This document shows, piece after piece, positions 1 through 8,213 of a stretch of DNA of 64,000 nucleotides (positions are counted from its first letter, which is position 1; each line of letters opens with the position of its first letter). The position numbers and the translations under genes are program-made. Below the pieces are notes generated by a model. It was given only the letters and a program-made list of their open reading frames with translations. It ran no database searches and was not told the origin of the DNA. The stretch comes from Clavibacter nebraskensis NCPPB 2581 (GTDB taxonomy: Bacteria > Actinomycetota > Actinomycetes > Actinomycetales > Microbacteriaceae). The stretch is taken from positions 1,240,001 to 1,304,000 of the forward strand of contig NC_020891.1 of NCBI RefSeq assembly GCF_000355695.1, given 5' to 3'.

Positions 1-431
1 CGTCGCTCGACGCGCTCATCGAGTCGGGCGACGACGCCGACGTCGTGATCCGCCCCCAGGCGGACTCGGAGGCGGGGCGCACGATGTGGATCCTCTCGCG
101 CGGCGGAGCCAGCGGATCGGGCCCCTTCGTCGCGAAGATGCGCGTGACGCCGACGCGGCCCCTGCCGGTGGACCAGCTCGGCGTGCACCCCGGGCGCGAC
201 TGGTTCACGGTGCTCTCGGGAACGGCGCGGCTCCAGCTGGGGGAGCGGACGATCCTCGTGGAGGCGGGCGACGCGGCCGAGTTCTCGACCATGGTCCCGC
301 ACGCCATCGGCGCGCACCGCGGGGTCGTCGAGATCCTCACGATCCTCGACCGCGACGGGCAGCGGGCGCACCTGCGGACGACGGGGACGGGTCCCGGCGC
401 CCGCGCGGGGGACGACGCGACGGAGCGCTAG
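1..431 (+). CDS. Cupin-domain protein, C-terminal part (5' truncated by window edge)
   Basis: The open frame is already running at base 3 and ends with TAG at 429-431, so only the C-terminal ~142 residues are visible. They form a compact cupin beta-barrel: the 'HPGRDWF' and 'VLSGTARLQLGER' stretch followed by 'VEAGDAAEF' and 'VPHAIGA' matches the two cupin motifs. In actinobacteria such a domain is usually the C-terminal ligand-binding half of an XRE-type regulator; the helix-turn-helix half would lie upstream of the window, so that identity is inference. A GTG at 45 could be an internal start but coding character continues upstream of it. The stop overlaps the convergent stop of the next gene by 4 bp. 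Confidence 0.75.
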   Translation, partial: SLDALIESGDDADVVIRPQADSEAGRTMWILSRGGASGSGPFVAKMRVTPTRPLPVDQLGVHPGRDWFTVLSGTARLQLGERTILVEAGDAAEFSTMVPHAIGAHRGVVEILTILDRDGQRAHLRTTGTGPGARAGDDATER

Positions 432-1921
432 CCGTCGGACGGCGGGGTCTCGGGCATCGGCTCGACCGGCGTCTCGGGCTCCGGTGGCGTCGTCGGCTCG
501 GGGGGTTCGACGGGGGGCACCGTCGGCTCGACCGGCGGATCCACGGGTGGTTCTACCGGGGTGGGTGACGTCGGATCCGGCGTCGGCACGGTAGGGGTGT
601 CCGTCGCGGGCGGGTTCGTGGGCTCGGCAGGCTGAGTCGGGTCGGGCTGCGACGGGGTGTCGCCGCCGCTCCCGGGGTTCGACGGGGTCCCGGGGTTCGA
701 GCCGCCGCCACCGGTCCCGCCGCCGTTGCCCGGGTTGAAGATCCCCGTCCCCGGTCGCGTGCCGGGCCGCGACGGGACGCCGGGCGACTTGGGCACGACC
801 GGGAGCGCGATGCGCTCGGGAGCGGGCGTGGCGAGCGTGAGGGTCACGACCGTGCCGGGCGGGACGCGCGTGCCGGCGGCCGGGTCCTGGCTCGCGACGA
901 TGCCCACGTCCTGGCGCACGAACGCGCCGCCGCCGGTGCCCGCGAAGGCGATGCCGAAGCCGGACGCGGCGAGCGTGTCGCCCGCGTCGGCGCCGCTCAT
1001 GCGCGTCACGTCGACCATCTCGACCAGGCCGTCGGCCGAGACGGGGAGCGGGTTCGCCGGATCGGTCGCGTTCGGCACCGGGCGGGAGTCGGAGATCTCG
1101 ATGGGGTCGGGGTCCGCGACGTCGTCGGCCGGCGTCGGCAGCGCGGAGGCGACCGCGCCGCCCGCGATGAGCGCGAGGGCGACGCCGGTTGCGAGGCCGC
1201 CGGCGGCGCGGGTGCGGATGCCGGGGATCCAGGCCGCCCCGCTGCGGAGGAGCGGGATGATCCCGGCGACCAGGGCGACGACGCCGAGCGCGATGAGAAG
1301 GCCGGGCATCCCGGCGATGACGGCGGCGGCGGCGACGAGCACCGCGGCGACCGCGAGCGCGGCCCACGGCCAGGTGCTGCGGCCGCGCAGGGCCGGCGCG
1401 GTGGCGGCGGCGCGCGGGGTCGGCGCGGAGGCGGCGCTCGTGGCCGGGCGCGGCGGCGCGAAGCTGCCGGCCACGGAGGAGGTGCGCGGAGCGGGAGCGG
1501 GAGCGTCGAGGGGCACACCGGTCGGCGGCGCCGTCGGGAGGCCGGTGGGAGGGGCGACGGGTGCGCCGGTCGGCGGCGCCATCGCGTAGCCGGCGGGCGG
1601 CGCGACAGGAGCACCCGTGGGCGGGGCGAGCGGCGCACCGGCGGGCGGGGCGTCCACCGAGGCGTCGACGGCGGATCCCGTGGGCGGGGCGAGCGGCGCG
1701 GCACCGGGCGCGTAGTCCTCGGGTAGCGGCGACTCGGAGATCAGCTGGGGCTCGGGCGTCGAGGAGGCGCGGCCCGGGAAGACGCGGCGGCTGGAGACGA
1801 GCGACGTCCAGCGGGCACCGTCCCAGAAGCGCTGGTTGCCCTCGCCGTCGCCGAACCAGCCGGGCTCGTCGGACGACGGCGTGACCGACGTCGGGGAGGC
1901 GGGCGGCGGGGTCGACGACAT
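428..1921 (-). CDS. DUF2510 / PASTA-domain membrane protein with proline-rich linkers
   Basis: 497 residues. The N-terminus (about 18-42) carries the tryptophan/aspartate-rich DUF2510 signature (PGWF, FWDG, RWT). Residues about 60-150 are a low-complexity run of Ala-Pro-Pro-Thr-Gly units. Two or three hydrophobic helices follow (about 185-260), then a PASTA-like domain (about 300-368, ending 'VPPGTVVTLTLA'), and a Pro/Thr/Gly-rich tail of ~120 residues. PASTA domains bind peptidoglycan or muropeptides in Ser/Thr kinases, so an envelope-sensing or structural role is inferred. A GAGGAG Shine-Dalgarno lies just upstream of the ATG at 1921. No kinase domain is present. The gene stands alone and converges on the cupin gene. 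Confidence 0.8.
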   Translation of the reverse strand: MSSTPPPASPTSVTPSSDEPGWFGDGEGNQRFWDGARWTSLVSSRRVFPGRASSTPEPQLISESPLPEDYAPGAAPLAPPTGSAVDASVDAPPAGAPLAPPTGAPVAPPAGYAMAPPTGAPVAPPTGLPTAPPTGVPLDAPAPAPRTSSVAGSFAPPRPATSAASAPTPRAAATAPALRGRSTWPWAALAVAAVLVAAAAVIAGMPGLLIALGVVALVAGIIPLLRSGAAWIPGIRTRAAGGLATGVALALIAGGAVASALPTPADDVADPDPIEISDSRPVPNATDPANPLPVSADGLVEMVDVTRMSGADAGDTLAASGFGIAFAGTGGGAFVRQDVGIVASQDPAAGTRVPPGTVVTLTLATPAPERIALPVVPKSPGVPSRPGTRPGTGIFNPGNGGGTGGGGSNPGTPSNPGSGGDTPSQPDPTQPAEPTNPPATDTPTVPTPDPTSPTPVEPPVDPPVEPTVPPVEPPEPTTPPEPETPVEPMPETPPSDG

Positions 1922-2000
1922 GGTGCTCCTCAGCAGAGCGTTCCCCAGGTGGGGGAACTGCTCCTCGGCTCAGATTAGGCGGCGCCCGGGCCGGCCGGGA

Positions 2001-2022
2001 AGCCCGGTCGCGTCACCGGGCT
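2001..2022 (-). terminator. Small GC hairpin, possible terminator
   Basis: An 8-bp perfect inverted repeat (AGCCCGGT / ACCGGGCT) with a six-base loop sits just downstream of the antiporter remnant and upstream of the DUF2510 gene. There is no U-tract, as is usual in high-GC actinobacteria, so assignment is tentative. Confidence 0.35.
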
Positions 2023-2039
2023 GCCGCCCGCACCCCCAA

Positions 2040-2447
2040 TCAGGGGCGCGGCGACAGCGGGACGAGGTCGACCGCGAGGCTGCGCGTGCCCGCGAGGCGG
2101 ACGTCGTCGGCGCTGCCGACGAAGGCGACGCAGGCGGGATCGCCCGGGCGCGGGGCGCCGTCGACAGCCGCGACGGGTCGGACGGGGGCGGTGGTGGGGG
2201 AGACGCGGGACCGGATCGCGGAGCGCGCGGCCCGCCAACGCGCGGCCGCGAACAGCAGCGGCGGCAGCAGCCCGTAGAGCACGGCGTCCGGCTCGATCAC
2301 GATCTGCGGCACGCCCGGCACGAACGACAGCGCCGCCCCGACCGCGACCAGCGCTACGGGCGCCGACCAGCCCACGCGCCCCGCGAGCCCGGAGACCGCG
2401 ACGGTCACGACGAGGAAGGAGACGACCCAGGCGATGATCTCGGGCAT
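2040..2447 (-). pseudogene. Remnant of a CPA1-family Na+/H+ antiporter
   Basis: The first ~68 residues read as the start of a CPA1 cation/proton antiporter: two hydrophobic helices, then 'VLYGLLPPLLFAAA', which matches the conserved P-P-(L/I)-L-F segment of that family. Full-length members are 500-600 residues with 10-12 helices; here the frame leaves the family pattern immediately after 'LFAAA' and ends after 135 residues with an Arg/Ala-rich tail resembling no known domain. The simplest reading is a large internal deletion that fused the N-terminus to unrelated or C-terminal sequence. It could still make a two-helix peptide, but antiport activity is not expected. Start chosen at the ATG at 2447. 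Confidence 0.6.
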
Positions 2448-2503
2448 GCGCGGCTTCCGGTGGGGCGGGCGGGGGACCGTTCGGGTCGGCGTGGTCGCGG
2501 GGA

Positions 2504-3127
2504 TCAGCCGGTGCGGATGCGCGTGCGGGCCGCGTCGAGGTCGCGCGCGTCGAGCCCGTGCCCGCCGGGTCGCACGTGGGAGGAGACGTCGGCGCCGCGG
2601 CTGAGGGCCTCGCGCACCGTCCGCTCCACGTCGACGAGCGGCGCCATGGCGTCCGCGTCGCCGTTGAGCAGCGTGATCCGCGTGCCCGACAGGTCGGCGG
2701 CCGGCTCCCGGCCGCCGAGCGGCCAGCGCGCCGAGAAGGCGATCGTCGCGGTCAGCGCCGACGGGTGCAGCAGCGTGGTCGCCAGAGCCATGTTCGCCCC
2801 GTTCGAGAACCCGACAGCGAGGATCTCCCGGTCTCCCAGAGCGTAGGCCGACCGGGCCTCGGCGACCAGGTCGGCGAGATCGGCCGCGCGCGCGACCACG
2901 TCGTCGACATCGAAGACCCCTTCCGCGTGGCGGCGGAACCAGCGGGCGGCGGATCCCTCGCGCACGCTCCCGCGCGGTGCCAGCACCGGCTGCCCGGACG
3001 CGAGGAGCCGCGCGAGCTCGAGGCCCTGCCGCTCGTCGGCGCCCGTGCCGTGGAGGCCGAGGATCACGGGGCCGGTGTCGGCTCCCGGCTGGAACTCGTG
3101 GGGCGTCGCGTCGAGGAGCGCGCTCAC
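2504..3127 (-). CDS. Alpha/beta hydrolase, phospholipase/carboxylesterase family (MhqD-like)
   Basis: 207 residues, starting at GTG 3127. The fold markers are 'LGLHGTGAD' (oxyanion region, about 24-32), the nucleophile elbow GFSNG with Ser108, an Asp near 157 in 'NGDADAM', and His190 in 'GGHGLD', giving a complete Ser-Asp-His triad. Length fits the carboxylesterase/phospholipase 2 family. The GTG overlaps the stop of the upstream dioxygenase (GTGA), so the two are translationally coupled. The same pair, hydrolase plus ring-cleaving dioxygenase, is known from the Bacillus mhq genes, which respond to quinones; a role in detoxifying quinone-like or aromatic compounds is inferred from that pairing. 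Confidence 0.85.
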   Translation of the reverse strand: MSALLDATPHEFQPGADTGPVILGLHGTGADERQGLELARLLASGQPVLAPRGSVREGSAARWFRRHAEGVFDVDDVVARAADLADLVAEARSAYALGDREILAVGFSNGANMALATTLLHPSALTATIAFSARWPLGGREPAADLSGTRITLLNGDADAMAPLVDVERTVREALSRGADVSSHVRPGGHGLDARDLDAARTRIRTG

Positions 3128-4101
3128 GCGGCGGATCCGTCGACCGGGACCTGCTCCTCGTCGGGCAGGCGCAGCGGCGGCACCGCGGCCTCGATGTCGG
3201 CGCGGCTGGGCTCCAGCCACGGCGGGAGGCGGAGGCTGCGGCCGAGCTCGAGCAGCGGCTCGTCGATGTCGAAGCCGGGCGTGTCCGTTGCGATCTCGAA
3301 CAGCACGCCGCCGGGCTCGCGGAAGTAGATGGAGGTGAAGTACTGGCGGTCGAGGATCTGCGTCACCTGGTGCCCGCGATCCACCAGCTCGTCGCGCCAC
3401 GCCTGCTGCTCGACGCGGCCCGGCACGCGGAACGCCACGTGGTGCACGGTCCCGCCCGCGGTGAGGCCCTGCTGCGCGCCCGGGTCGGCGACGAGGTCGA
3501 CGATCGCGCCGGGCCCGCCGTCGCCTGCGGCGAAGCGGAAGCGGCCGTCGCGCTCGTCCACGAGCCGGAGCCCGAGGTCGTCGGTGAGGACGGACGCCGT
3601 GCCCGCGGGATCCCGCACGGTGAGCACCGAGGAGTGCTGGCCGCGGATCGCGTGCTCGGCGGGGACGTCGGCCGAGTCCCACGGCGCGCGCGGGTCGTCG
3701 ACGGAGGAGGCGACGAGGTCGATCTGCAGGCCGTCGGGGTCGCGGAGCGAGAGGCGCTCCTCCTCGGATCCGGTCGACGAGATGGACGACGCGACGCCGA
3801 CCTGGCGCAGGTGCTCGGCCCACCAGCCGAGGCTCCCGGCGGGCACGGAGAACGCGGTCGTCGTGGACTGGCCGGCGCCGACGCGGCCTGCGGGCACGCC
3901 CTTCCAGGGGAAGAAGGTGAGGAGCGATCCGGGCCGGCCCTCGGTGTCGCCATAGTAGAGGTGGTAGCTGCCGGGACTGTCGAAGTTCACCGTGCGCTTG
4001 ACGAGGCGGAGGCCCATCGCGCGCACGTAGAAGTCGACGTTCCGCTGCGGGTCGCCGCCGATGGCGGTCACGTGGTGCAGTCCCTGGGTGCTGGCGGTCA
4101 T
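3124..4101 (-). CDS. Ring-cleaving dioxygenase, vicinal oxygen chelate superfamily (MhqO-like)
   Basis: 325 residues beginning 'MTASTQGLHHVTAIGG', typical of two-domain glyoxalase/extradiol dioxygenases. Candidate metal ligands are the His pair in 'GLHHVT' at the N-terminus, the His in 'VHHVAFRV' (about residue 220) and the Glu in 'GGVLFEIATD' near residue 265. Length matches the MhqO/YkcA group. The ATG at 4101 is chosen because 'GGAAGGAG' precedes it at good spacing and the family start aligns there, although the frame is open further upstream. It is the first gene of a two-gene operon with the hydrolase, and a perfect 6+4+6 palindrome lies 37 bp upstream, a likely repressor site. Confidence 0.87.
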   Translation of the reverse strand: MTASTQGLHHVTAIGGDPQRNVDFYVRAMGLRLVKRTVNFDSPGSYHLYYGDTEGRPGSLLTFFPWKGVPAGRVGAGQSTTTAFSVPAGSLGWWAEHLRQVGVASSISSTGSEEERLSLRDPDGLQIDLVASSVDDPRAPWDSADVPAEHAIRGQHSSVLTVRDPAGTASVLTDDLGLRLVDERDGRFRFAAGDGGPGAIVDLVADPGAQQGLTAGGTVHHVAFRVPGRVEQQAWRDELVDRGHQVTQILDRQYFTSIYFREPGGVLFEIATDTPGFDIDEPLLELGRSLRLPPWLEPSRADIEAAVPPLRLPDEEQVPVDGSAA

Positions 4102-4137
4102 GAGGCGCTCCTTCCGCGCGGCCCGGTCGGGCCACAT

Positions 4138-4153
4138 CCATGCAAACGCATGG
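4138..4153. promoter_or_regulatory. Palindrome CCATGC-N4-GCATGG, candidate operator of the dioxygenase operon
   Basis: A perfect 6-bp inverted repeat with the AT-rich spacer AAAC sits 37 bp before the dioxygenase start, in the only non-coding stretch between it and the next gene upstream. In an otherwise GC-rich background this is the natural place for a promoter and operator. The Bacillus counterpart is controlled by a MarR-type repressor; no regulator gene is adjacent here, so the binding protein is unknown. Confidence 0.45.
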
Positions 4154-4190
4154 GGCTGCGGATCATTCCCGGAGGGACGGCGACGTGGTG

Positions 4191-4763
4191 TCAGCCCAGC
4201 TGCTCGCGCGCCAGCTCGCGCACCAGCTCCTCCCGGATCGTCGCCTCGTAGGCCGTGCGGTCGAACGCGAACTCCAGCACGCGGTCGGCGCCCATCGAGG
4301 CCCACGGCTCCACCACGCGTTCCGTCTCCGTCTCCTGCTTCTGCTCCTCGGCGCGTCGGCGGCCGAGGCCGAGGAGACGCCGCGTCCGTCTGGGGGACCG
4401 AGGCGTACTGGAGGTCCACATCCCGTCGGGCCACTCGAATCGGAGACCCCGCCACAGGACCCGGTCGTCGTCGAAGACGAGGTCGGCGGCGTGGAAGCCG
4501 CAATAGGGGTCGCCGCAGCTGCTGCAGGAGAGGATTCCGATGCGTCCCTCCGGCAGGTCGTCGACGAGGGATGGTCCCTCGCCGAGCAGCGATCGGAGGA
4601 ACGCCGGTCGATCGAAGAACGGCGCGCACTGCGCGCCCGGCGTGGTGACGACCGCGATGGCCGCGTCGGCATCCACGCCGTCGAGCGTCATCGTCCGCGG
4701 GTGCGCCGGCTTGCCGTCCGCGCCGATCGAGTCGCTGAAGTCGAGGCGGGTGAGGGCGGTCAT
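4191..4763 (-). CDS. Conserved hypothetical protein with a Cys-rich CSSCGDPYCG motif
   Basis: 190 residues. The central part carries three closely spaced cysteines plus a His ('CSSCGDPYCGFHAADL', about 79-94), which could bind a metal, followed by 'DDRVLWRGLRFEW'. A basic Arg-rich linker (about 119-137) separates this from a C-terminal helical segment. I do not recognise a characterised family. The ATG at 4763 is preceded, seven bases earlier, by the last T of CACCAT, a weak match to the leaderless -10 signature seen elsewhere in the window. It is followed by the dioxygenase operon on the same strand but separated by a palindrome-containing gap, so it is probably a separate unit. Confidence 0.7.
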   Translation of the reverse strand: MTALTRLDFSDSIGADGKPAHPRTMTLDGVDADAAIAVVTTPGAQCAPFFDRPAFLRSLLGEGPSLVDDLPEGRIGILSCSSCGDPYCGFHAADLVFDDDRVLWRGLRFEWPDGMWTSSTPRSPRRTRRLLGLGRRRAEEQKQETETERVVEPWASMGADRVLEFAFDRTAYEATIREELVRELAREQLG

Positions 4764-4831
4764 GCGCTCATGGTGCCATCCGGGCGGCGCGCCGCGTCGG
4801 GCCCCGCCACGGGGCTGGTACTCAGCGCGCC

Positions 4832-5272
4832 TCAGCCGCCGACGGCCCGCCGCACCAGCTCCACGACGCGCTCCGCGTTCGCGGGATCCACCGCGGTCAG
4901 CGCGTACGACGTCGGCCACATGGTGCCCTCGTCGAGCTGCGCCGGATCCTGGAAGCCGAGCGTCGAGTACCGGGTCCCGAACTTCGAGCCCGGCTGGAAG
5001 AACACGACGGGCTTGCCGTCGGCGTCGGCGTAGGCCGGGAAGCCGTACCAGGTCTTGGGCGCGAGGTCGGGCGCGTGCTCGAGCACGATGCCGTGCAGCC
5101 ACTCGGCGATCGCGCGCTCCTCCGGCGGCATCGCGGCGAACGCGTGGAGCACGCCCTGCAGCGCGGCGGCCTGCTTGTCGGCGGCCTTCTGGGCCTTGGC
5201 CTCCTCGCGCAGCTCGCGGGCACGCTGCTTCATCGCCTCGCGCTCGTCCTTCGAGAAACCGCTGTCGGTCAT
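4832..5272 (-). CDS. DUF1801-family protein (YdhG-like)
   Basis: 146 residues. After a charged helical N-terminus rich in Arg/Glu/Lys (1-45), the domain shows 'TWYGFPAYADADGKPVVFFQPGSKF' style features (W-G-P-Y and F-F-Q), the hallmark of DUF1801/YdhG proteins, with 'GTMWPTSYAL' near the end. Related proteins from Bacillus have been described as frataxin-like iron chaperones, but a given family member need not have that role. A GGGAG Shine-Dalgarno stands before the ATG at 5272. It diverges from a small acidic-protein gene at 5378. Confidence 0.8.
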   Translation of the reverse strand: MTDSGFSKDEREAMKQRARELREEAKAQKAADKQAAALQGVLHAFAAMPPEERAIAEWLHGIVLEHAPDLAPKTWYGFPAYADADGKPVVFFQPGSKFGTRYSTLGFQDPAQLDEGTMWPTSYALTAVDPANAERVVELVRRAVGG

Positions 5273-5365
5273 GTCCGCTCCCTCGCGTGGTGGTCTGCCT
5301 GGAGCGTGGCAGGTGGGCGGGGAGCCGACAAGCGCCCCGCGGATCTGCACCCCGGCCGGACGGCG

Positions 5366-5371
5366 TAGCGT
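5366..5371 (+). promoter_or_regulatory. -10 box TAGCGT, leaderless promoter
   Basis: TAGCGT ends exactly six bases before the ATG at 5378, placing the expected transcription start on the A of ATG. No Shine-Dalgarno is present. No clear -35 box is visible. Confidence 0.55.
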
Positions 5372-5377
5372 CGGATC

Positions 5378-5647
5378 ATGAGCACCCACGAGCAGGACCA
5401 GCCCATCATGGACGGCGCCGGCGAGGCCACCGCGGACGAGAAGCGCGCCGGGCTCGCCGAGCAGGTCGCCTACGACCACCGCGACAGCGGATCCGAGGCC
5501 ATGGCCGCCGACCTCGACCGCCGCACCGAGGACGCGGGACTCGGCGAGGGCCCGGCCGACCCGGCGGCGACGCAGGCGACGTCCACCGGCAGCGACGGCA
5601 TCGAGGGCGAGGCCGACGCGGAGGTCGACGGGCCGCACCCCGCCTGA
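5378..5647 (+). CDS. Small acidic hypothetical protein
   Basis: 89 residues, rich in Asp, Glu, Ala and Gly, with no hydrophobic segment and no Cys; predicted soluble and largely disordered. Codon use is typical of the window and the start is supported by a leaderless-type -10 box. The motif 'VAYDHRDSGSEAMAADLDRR' region looks like a conserved helical core found in small actinobacterial proteins, but I cannot name a family. A hairpin follows the stop codon. Confidence 0.6.
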   Translation: MSTHEQDQPIMDGAGEATADEKRAGLAEQVAYDHRDSGSEAMAADLDRRTEDAGLGEGPADPAATQATSTGSDGIEGEADAEVDGPHPA

Positions 5648-5662
5648 TCCCCGACACGCCCG

Positions 5663-5697
5663 CGAGGAGCCGACCGGAATTCCCGGGCGGCTCCTCG
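5663..5697 (+). terminator. Hairpin terminator after the small acidic protein
   Basis: A 10-bp perfect stem (CGAGGAGCCG / CGGCTCCTCG) with a 15-base loop, followed by 'TCGTTGG'. It lies between the small acidic protein gene and the reductase gene and would separate their transcripts. Confidence 0.6.
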
Positions 5698-5712
5698 TCG
5701 TTGGGGCAGGGG

Positions 5713-6843
5713 ATGACCGACAACCGAGACACCCTCGCCCGCACGTCCGCCCCCGCCGCGTCGCCCCGCTCCGACGGAACCGGCCGCACCGCCCTCGTGG
5801 TCGGCGCGACCGGCATCAGCGGATCCGCGCTGGTCGACCAGCTCACCGCCGAGGGCTGGGACGTGCTCGCGCTCAGCCGCCGCGCCGGGGCCGACCGCCC
5901 GGGTGTCCGCTGGATCAGCGCCGACCTCCGCTCCGCCGACGACCTCCGCCGCGTCCTCGCGCCCGAGAAGCCCACGCACGTGTTCTTCACGGCGTGGTCG
6001 CGCCAGGCCACCGAGCAGGAGAACATCGACGTCAACGGCGGCATGGTGCGCGACCTCCTCGCCGCCCTCGACGGCGCGCCCGTCGAGCACGCCGCGCTCG
6101 TCACCGGCCTCAAGCACTACCTCGGGCCGTTCGAGGCGTACGGGCAGGGCGCCATGCCCGACACCCCCTTCCACGAGGAGGAGGAGCGCCTCGAGGCCCC
6201 GAACTTCTACTACGCGCAGGAGGACGAGCTGTTCGCCGCCGCCGCGCGCCAGGGCTTCGCGTGGTCGGTGCACCGCTCGCACACCGTCATCGGGCACGCG
6301 GTCGGCAACCAGATGAACATGGGGCTGACGCTCGCGGTCTACGGATCCATCTGCCGCGACCTCGGCCTGCCCTTCGTCTTCCCGGGCAGCGCGACCCAGT
6401 GGGACGGGCTCACCGACGTCACCGACGCGACCGTGCTCGCCGACCAGATGATCTGGGCGTCCACCGCCGAGGCCGGCCGCGACGAGGCGTTCAACGTCGT
6501 CAACGGCGACGTCTTCCGCTGGCGCTGGATGTGGCCCCGCCTCGCCGCGTACTTCGGCGTCGAGCCGGTCGGCTTCCAGGACGCGCCGCGTCCGCTCGAG
6601 CAGCAGATGGCGGGCTACGAGGACGAGTGGGCGCGCGTCGCGCGCGAGGCCGGACTCGCGGAGTCCGACCTGGACCGCCTCGCGTCGTGGTGGCACACCG
6701 ACGCGGACCTCGGCCGCGACATCGAGGTCGTCACCGACATCAGCAAGAGCCGCCTCGCCGGCTTCCACACGCATCACCGCACGCTCGACAGCTTCCTCGG
6801 GCTGTTCGAGCGCTACCGCGCGGAGGGCCTCATCCCGCGCTGA
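5713..6843 (+). CDS. NAD(P)-dependent SDR, PRISE-like (progesterone 5-beta-reductase/iridoid synthase type)
   Basis: 376 residues. An N-terminal nucleotide-binding motif GATGISG (31-37) is followed by the atypical PRISE catalytic set: Lys134 in 'TGLKHYLG' and a Tyr at 166/167 in 'NFYYAQED'. These replace the classical YxxxK of SDRs. The family reduces activated C=C bonds of enones; the bacterial substrate is unknown. The ATG at 5713 is preceded by 'GGGGCAGGGG', a usable ribosome site, and 20 leading residues before the Rossmann fold are normal. The last 14 bp overlap the end of the convergent DUF418 gene. Confidence 0.85.
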   Translation: MTDNRDTLARTSAPAASPRSDGTGRTALVVGATGISGSALVDQLTAEGWDVLALSRRAGADRPGVRWISADLRSADDLRRVLAPEKPTHVFFTAWSRQATEQENIDVNGGMVRDLLAALDGAPVEHAALVTGLKHYLGPFEAYGQGAMPDTPFHEEEERLEAPNFYYAQEDELFAAAARQGFAWSVHRSHTVIGHAVGNQMNMGLTLAVYGSICRDLGLPFVFPGSATQWDGLTDVTDATVLADQMIWASTAEAGRDEAFNVVNGDVFRWRWMWPRLAAYFGVEPVGFQDAPRPLEQQMAGYEDEWARVAREAGLAESDLDRLASWWHTDADLGRDIEVVTDISKSRLAGFHTHHRTLDSFLGLFERYRAEGLIPR

Positions 6844-8077
6844 TCGTCCGCGCGGGCGCCGCGGGTCCCGCGGCCGGTCGCGTCCCGTAGGCGAGGCGGC
6901 GGATCGCCCACTCGGCGGGACCCGCCCGGCCGGCGCGTTCCAGCGCCACGGCCACCGCGACCGTGACGAGCCAGACGCCGATCGCGATCAGCGCGATGCG
7001 GGCGGTCCCCGCGCCGACGCCGAGGCCGAGCGACCACGGCTCCAGCAGGATCGCGAACAGCACCGACTGCAGCAGGTAGCAGGTCATCGAGCGGCGGCCC
7101 ACGGCGATCAGGGCGCCGAGCACCGGGCCGGTCGCCGGATCCCCGCGGAGAGCCCGCACCGCGACCGCCCAGCCGACGATCCCCATCAGCCCGAGCGCGC
7201 CCGCGACCCCCGTCGCGCCGTGCAGCACACCGAGCAGGTAGAGCGCCACGGGACCCGCGTCGAGCGCGCCGACCGCCGCGAGCACCAGCGGGATCGCGCC
7301 GAGCACGCTGACGGGCATCCCGACGAGCGCCAGACGACGGAGGAGCGGCAGGTGCGCCGCCGGGTCCTCGAGCACGCGGCGCCGGCCGAGCAGGATCCCG
7401 AGGGCGCCGAGCGGCACGAGCTGACCCACGAGGACGGGGGTCGCGACGAGGAGACCCGCGAGCGTGACCGCCCGACCCGCGAGGTCACCGAGGAACGTGG
7501 CGCCGTCGCCCATCCCGAGCACGCCGCCGGTGCCCTCCGGAGCGGCCAGTCCGTCGGCTCCCGCCACGACGAGGAACACGACGGCGGAGGTCGCCGCGAG
7601 GACCGTGAACGCGCGGTCGGGAGCGCGGTACATGGCGGCGAGGACGAGCCCGAGGATCCCGTACGACAGCAGGATGTCGCCATCGAACAGCAGCACCACG
7701 TGCAGCGCGCCGAACACCATCAGCCACAGGCTCCGGCGGAGGAGCAGCCGACGGGCGCGCGGTCCGTCGACGCCCGCGGCCGCCTGGCGTCGCAGGATCA
7801 CCGCGAAGCCGTACGCGAACAGCATCGTGAACAGCGGGAACGCGCGGTTGTCGACGAGCGTGCCCACGAGGGCGTCGGCGACGTGGTCGAGCGGCGTGCC
7901 GTCCGTCGGGCGGCCGAGCGGGCCGATCGGGCGGTCGGCGATGGAGTAGACGGAGTTCGCGAGCGCGATGCCGAGCAGCGCGATCCCGCGGAGGAGGTCG
8001 GGGGCGAGGCTGCGCTCCGCCGCGGGCGTCGGGCCGGCATGGGCGACGGGCGCGGGGGATCCGGGGAGCGGGGTCAC
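6830..8077 (-). CDS. DUF418 family polytopic membrane protein
   Basis: 415 residues from GTG 8077. The segment 'RSLAPDLLRGIALLGIALANS' opens the family pattern, followed by about ten hydrophobic helices, the conserved 'NRAFPLFTMLFAYG' loop, and the DUF418 C-terminal core 'GRRSMTCYLLQSVLF' with a terminal amphipathic segment. Function of the family is not established; it resembles acyltransferase-3-like membrane proteins. The frame is open up to 8221, but that would overlap the divergent ABC gene and the extra residues are not hydrophobic or conserved, so GTG 8077 is preferred. It shares a 136-bp divergent promoter region with the ABC module. Confidence 0.82.
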   Translation of the reverse strand: MTPLPGSPAPVAHAGPTPAAERSLAPDLLRGIALLGIALANSVYSIADRPIGPLGRPTDGTPLDHVADALVGTLVDNRAFPLFTMLFAYGFAVILRRQAAAGVDGPRARRLLLRRSLWLMVFGALHVVLLFDGDILLSYGILGLVLAAMYRAPDRAFTVLAATSAVVFLVVAGADGLAAPEGTGGVLGMGDGATFLGDLAGRAVTLAGLLVATPVLVGQLVPLGALGILLGRRRVLEDPAAHLPLLRRLALVGMPVSVLGAIPLVLAAVGALDAGPVALYLLGVLHGATGVAGALGLMGIVGWAVAVRALRGDPATGPVLGALIAVGRRSMTCYLLQSVLFAILLEPWSLGLGVGAGTARIALIAIGVWLVTVAVAVALERAGRAGPAEWAIRRLAYGTRPAAGPAAPARTISAG

Positions 8078-8213
8078 GGATCCAGCCTGCCCGGTGCGGA
8101 CGCGCGGCGCCTCCGCCGGGCGGGAGACCGGTCGCGCATCCACCGATCGGCCGATGCCGTGGATCGACCGCCCGGCCGTTCCGCTCCCGGCCGCCGACCG
8201 CCACGCTGGATCC

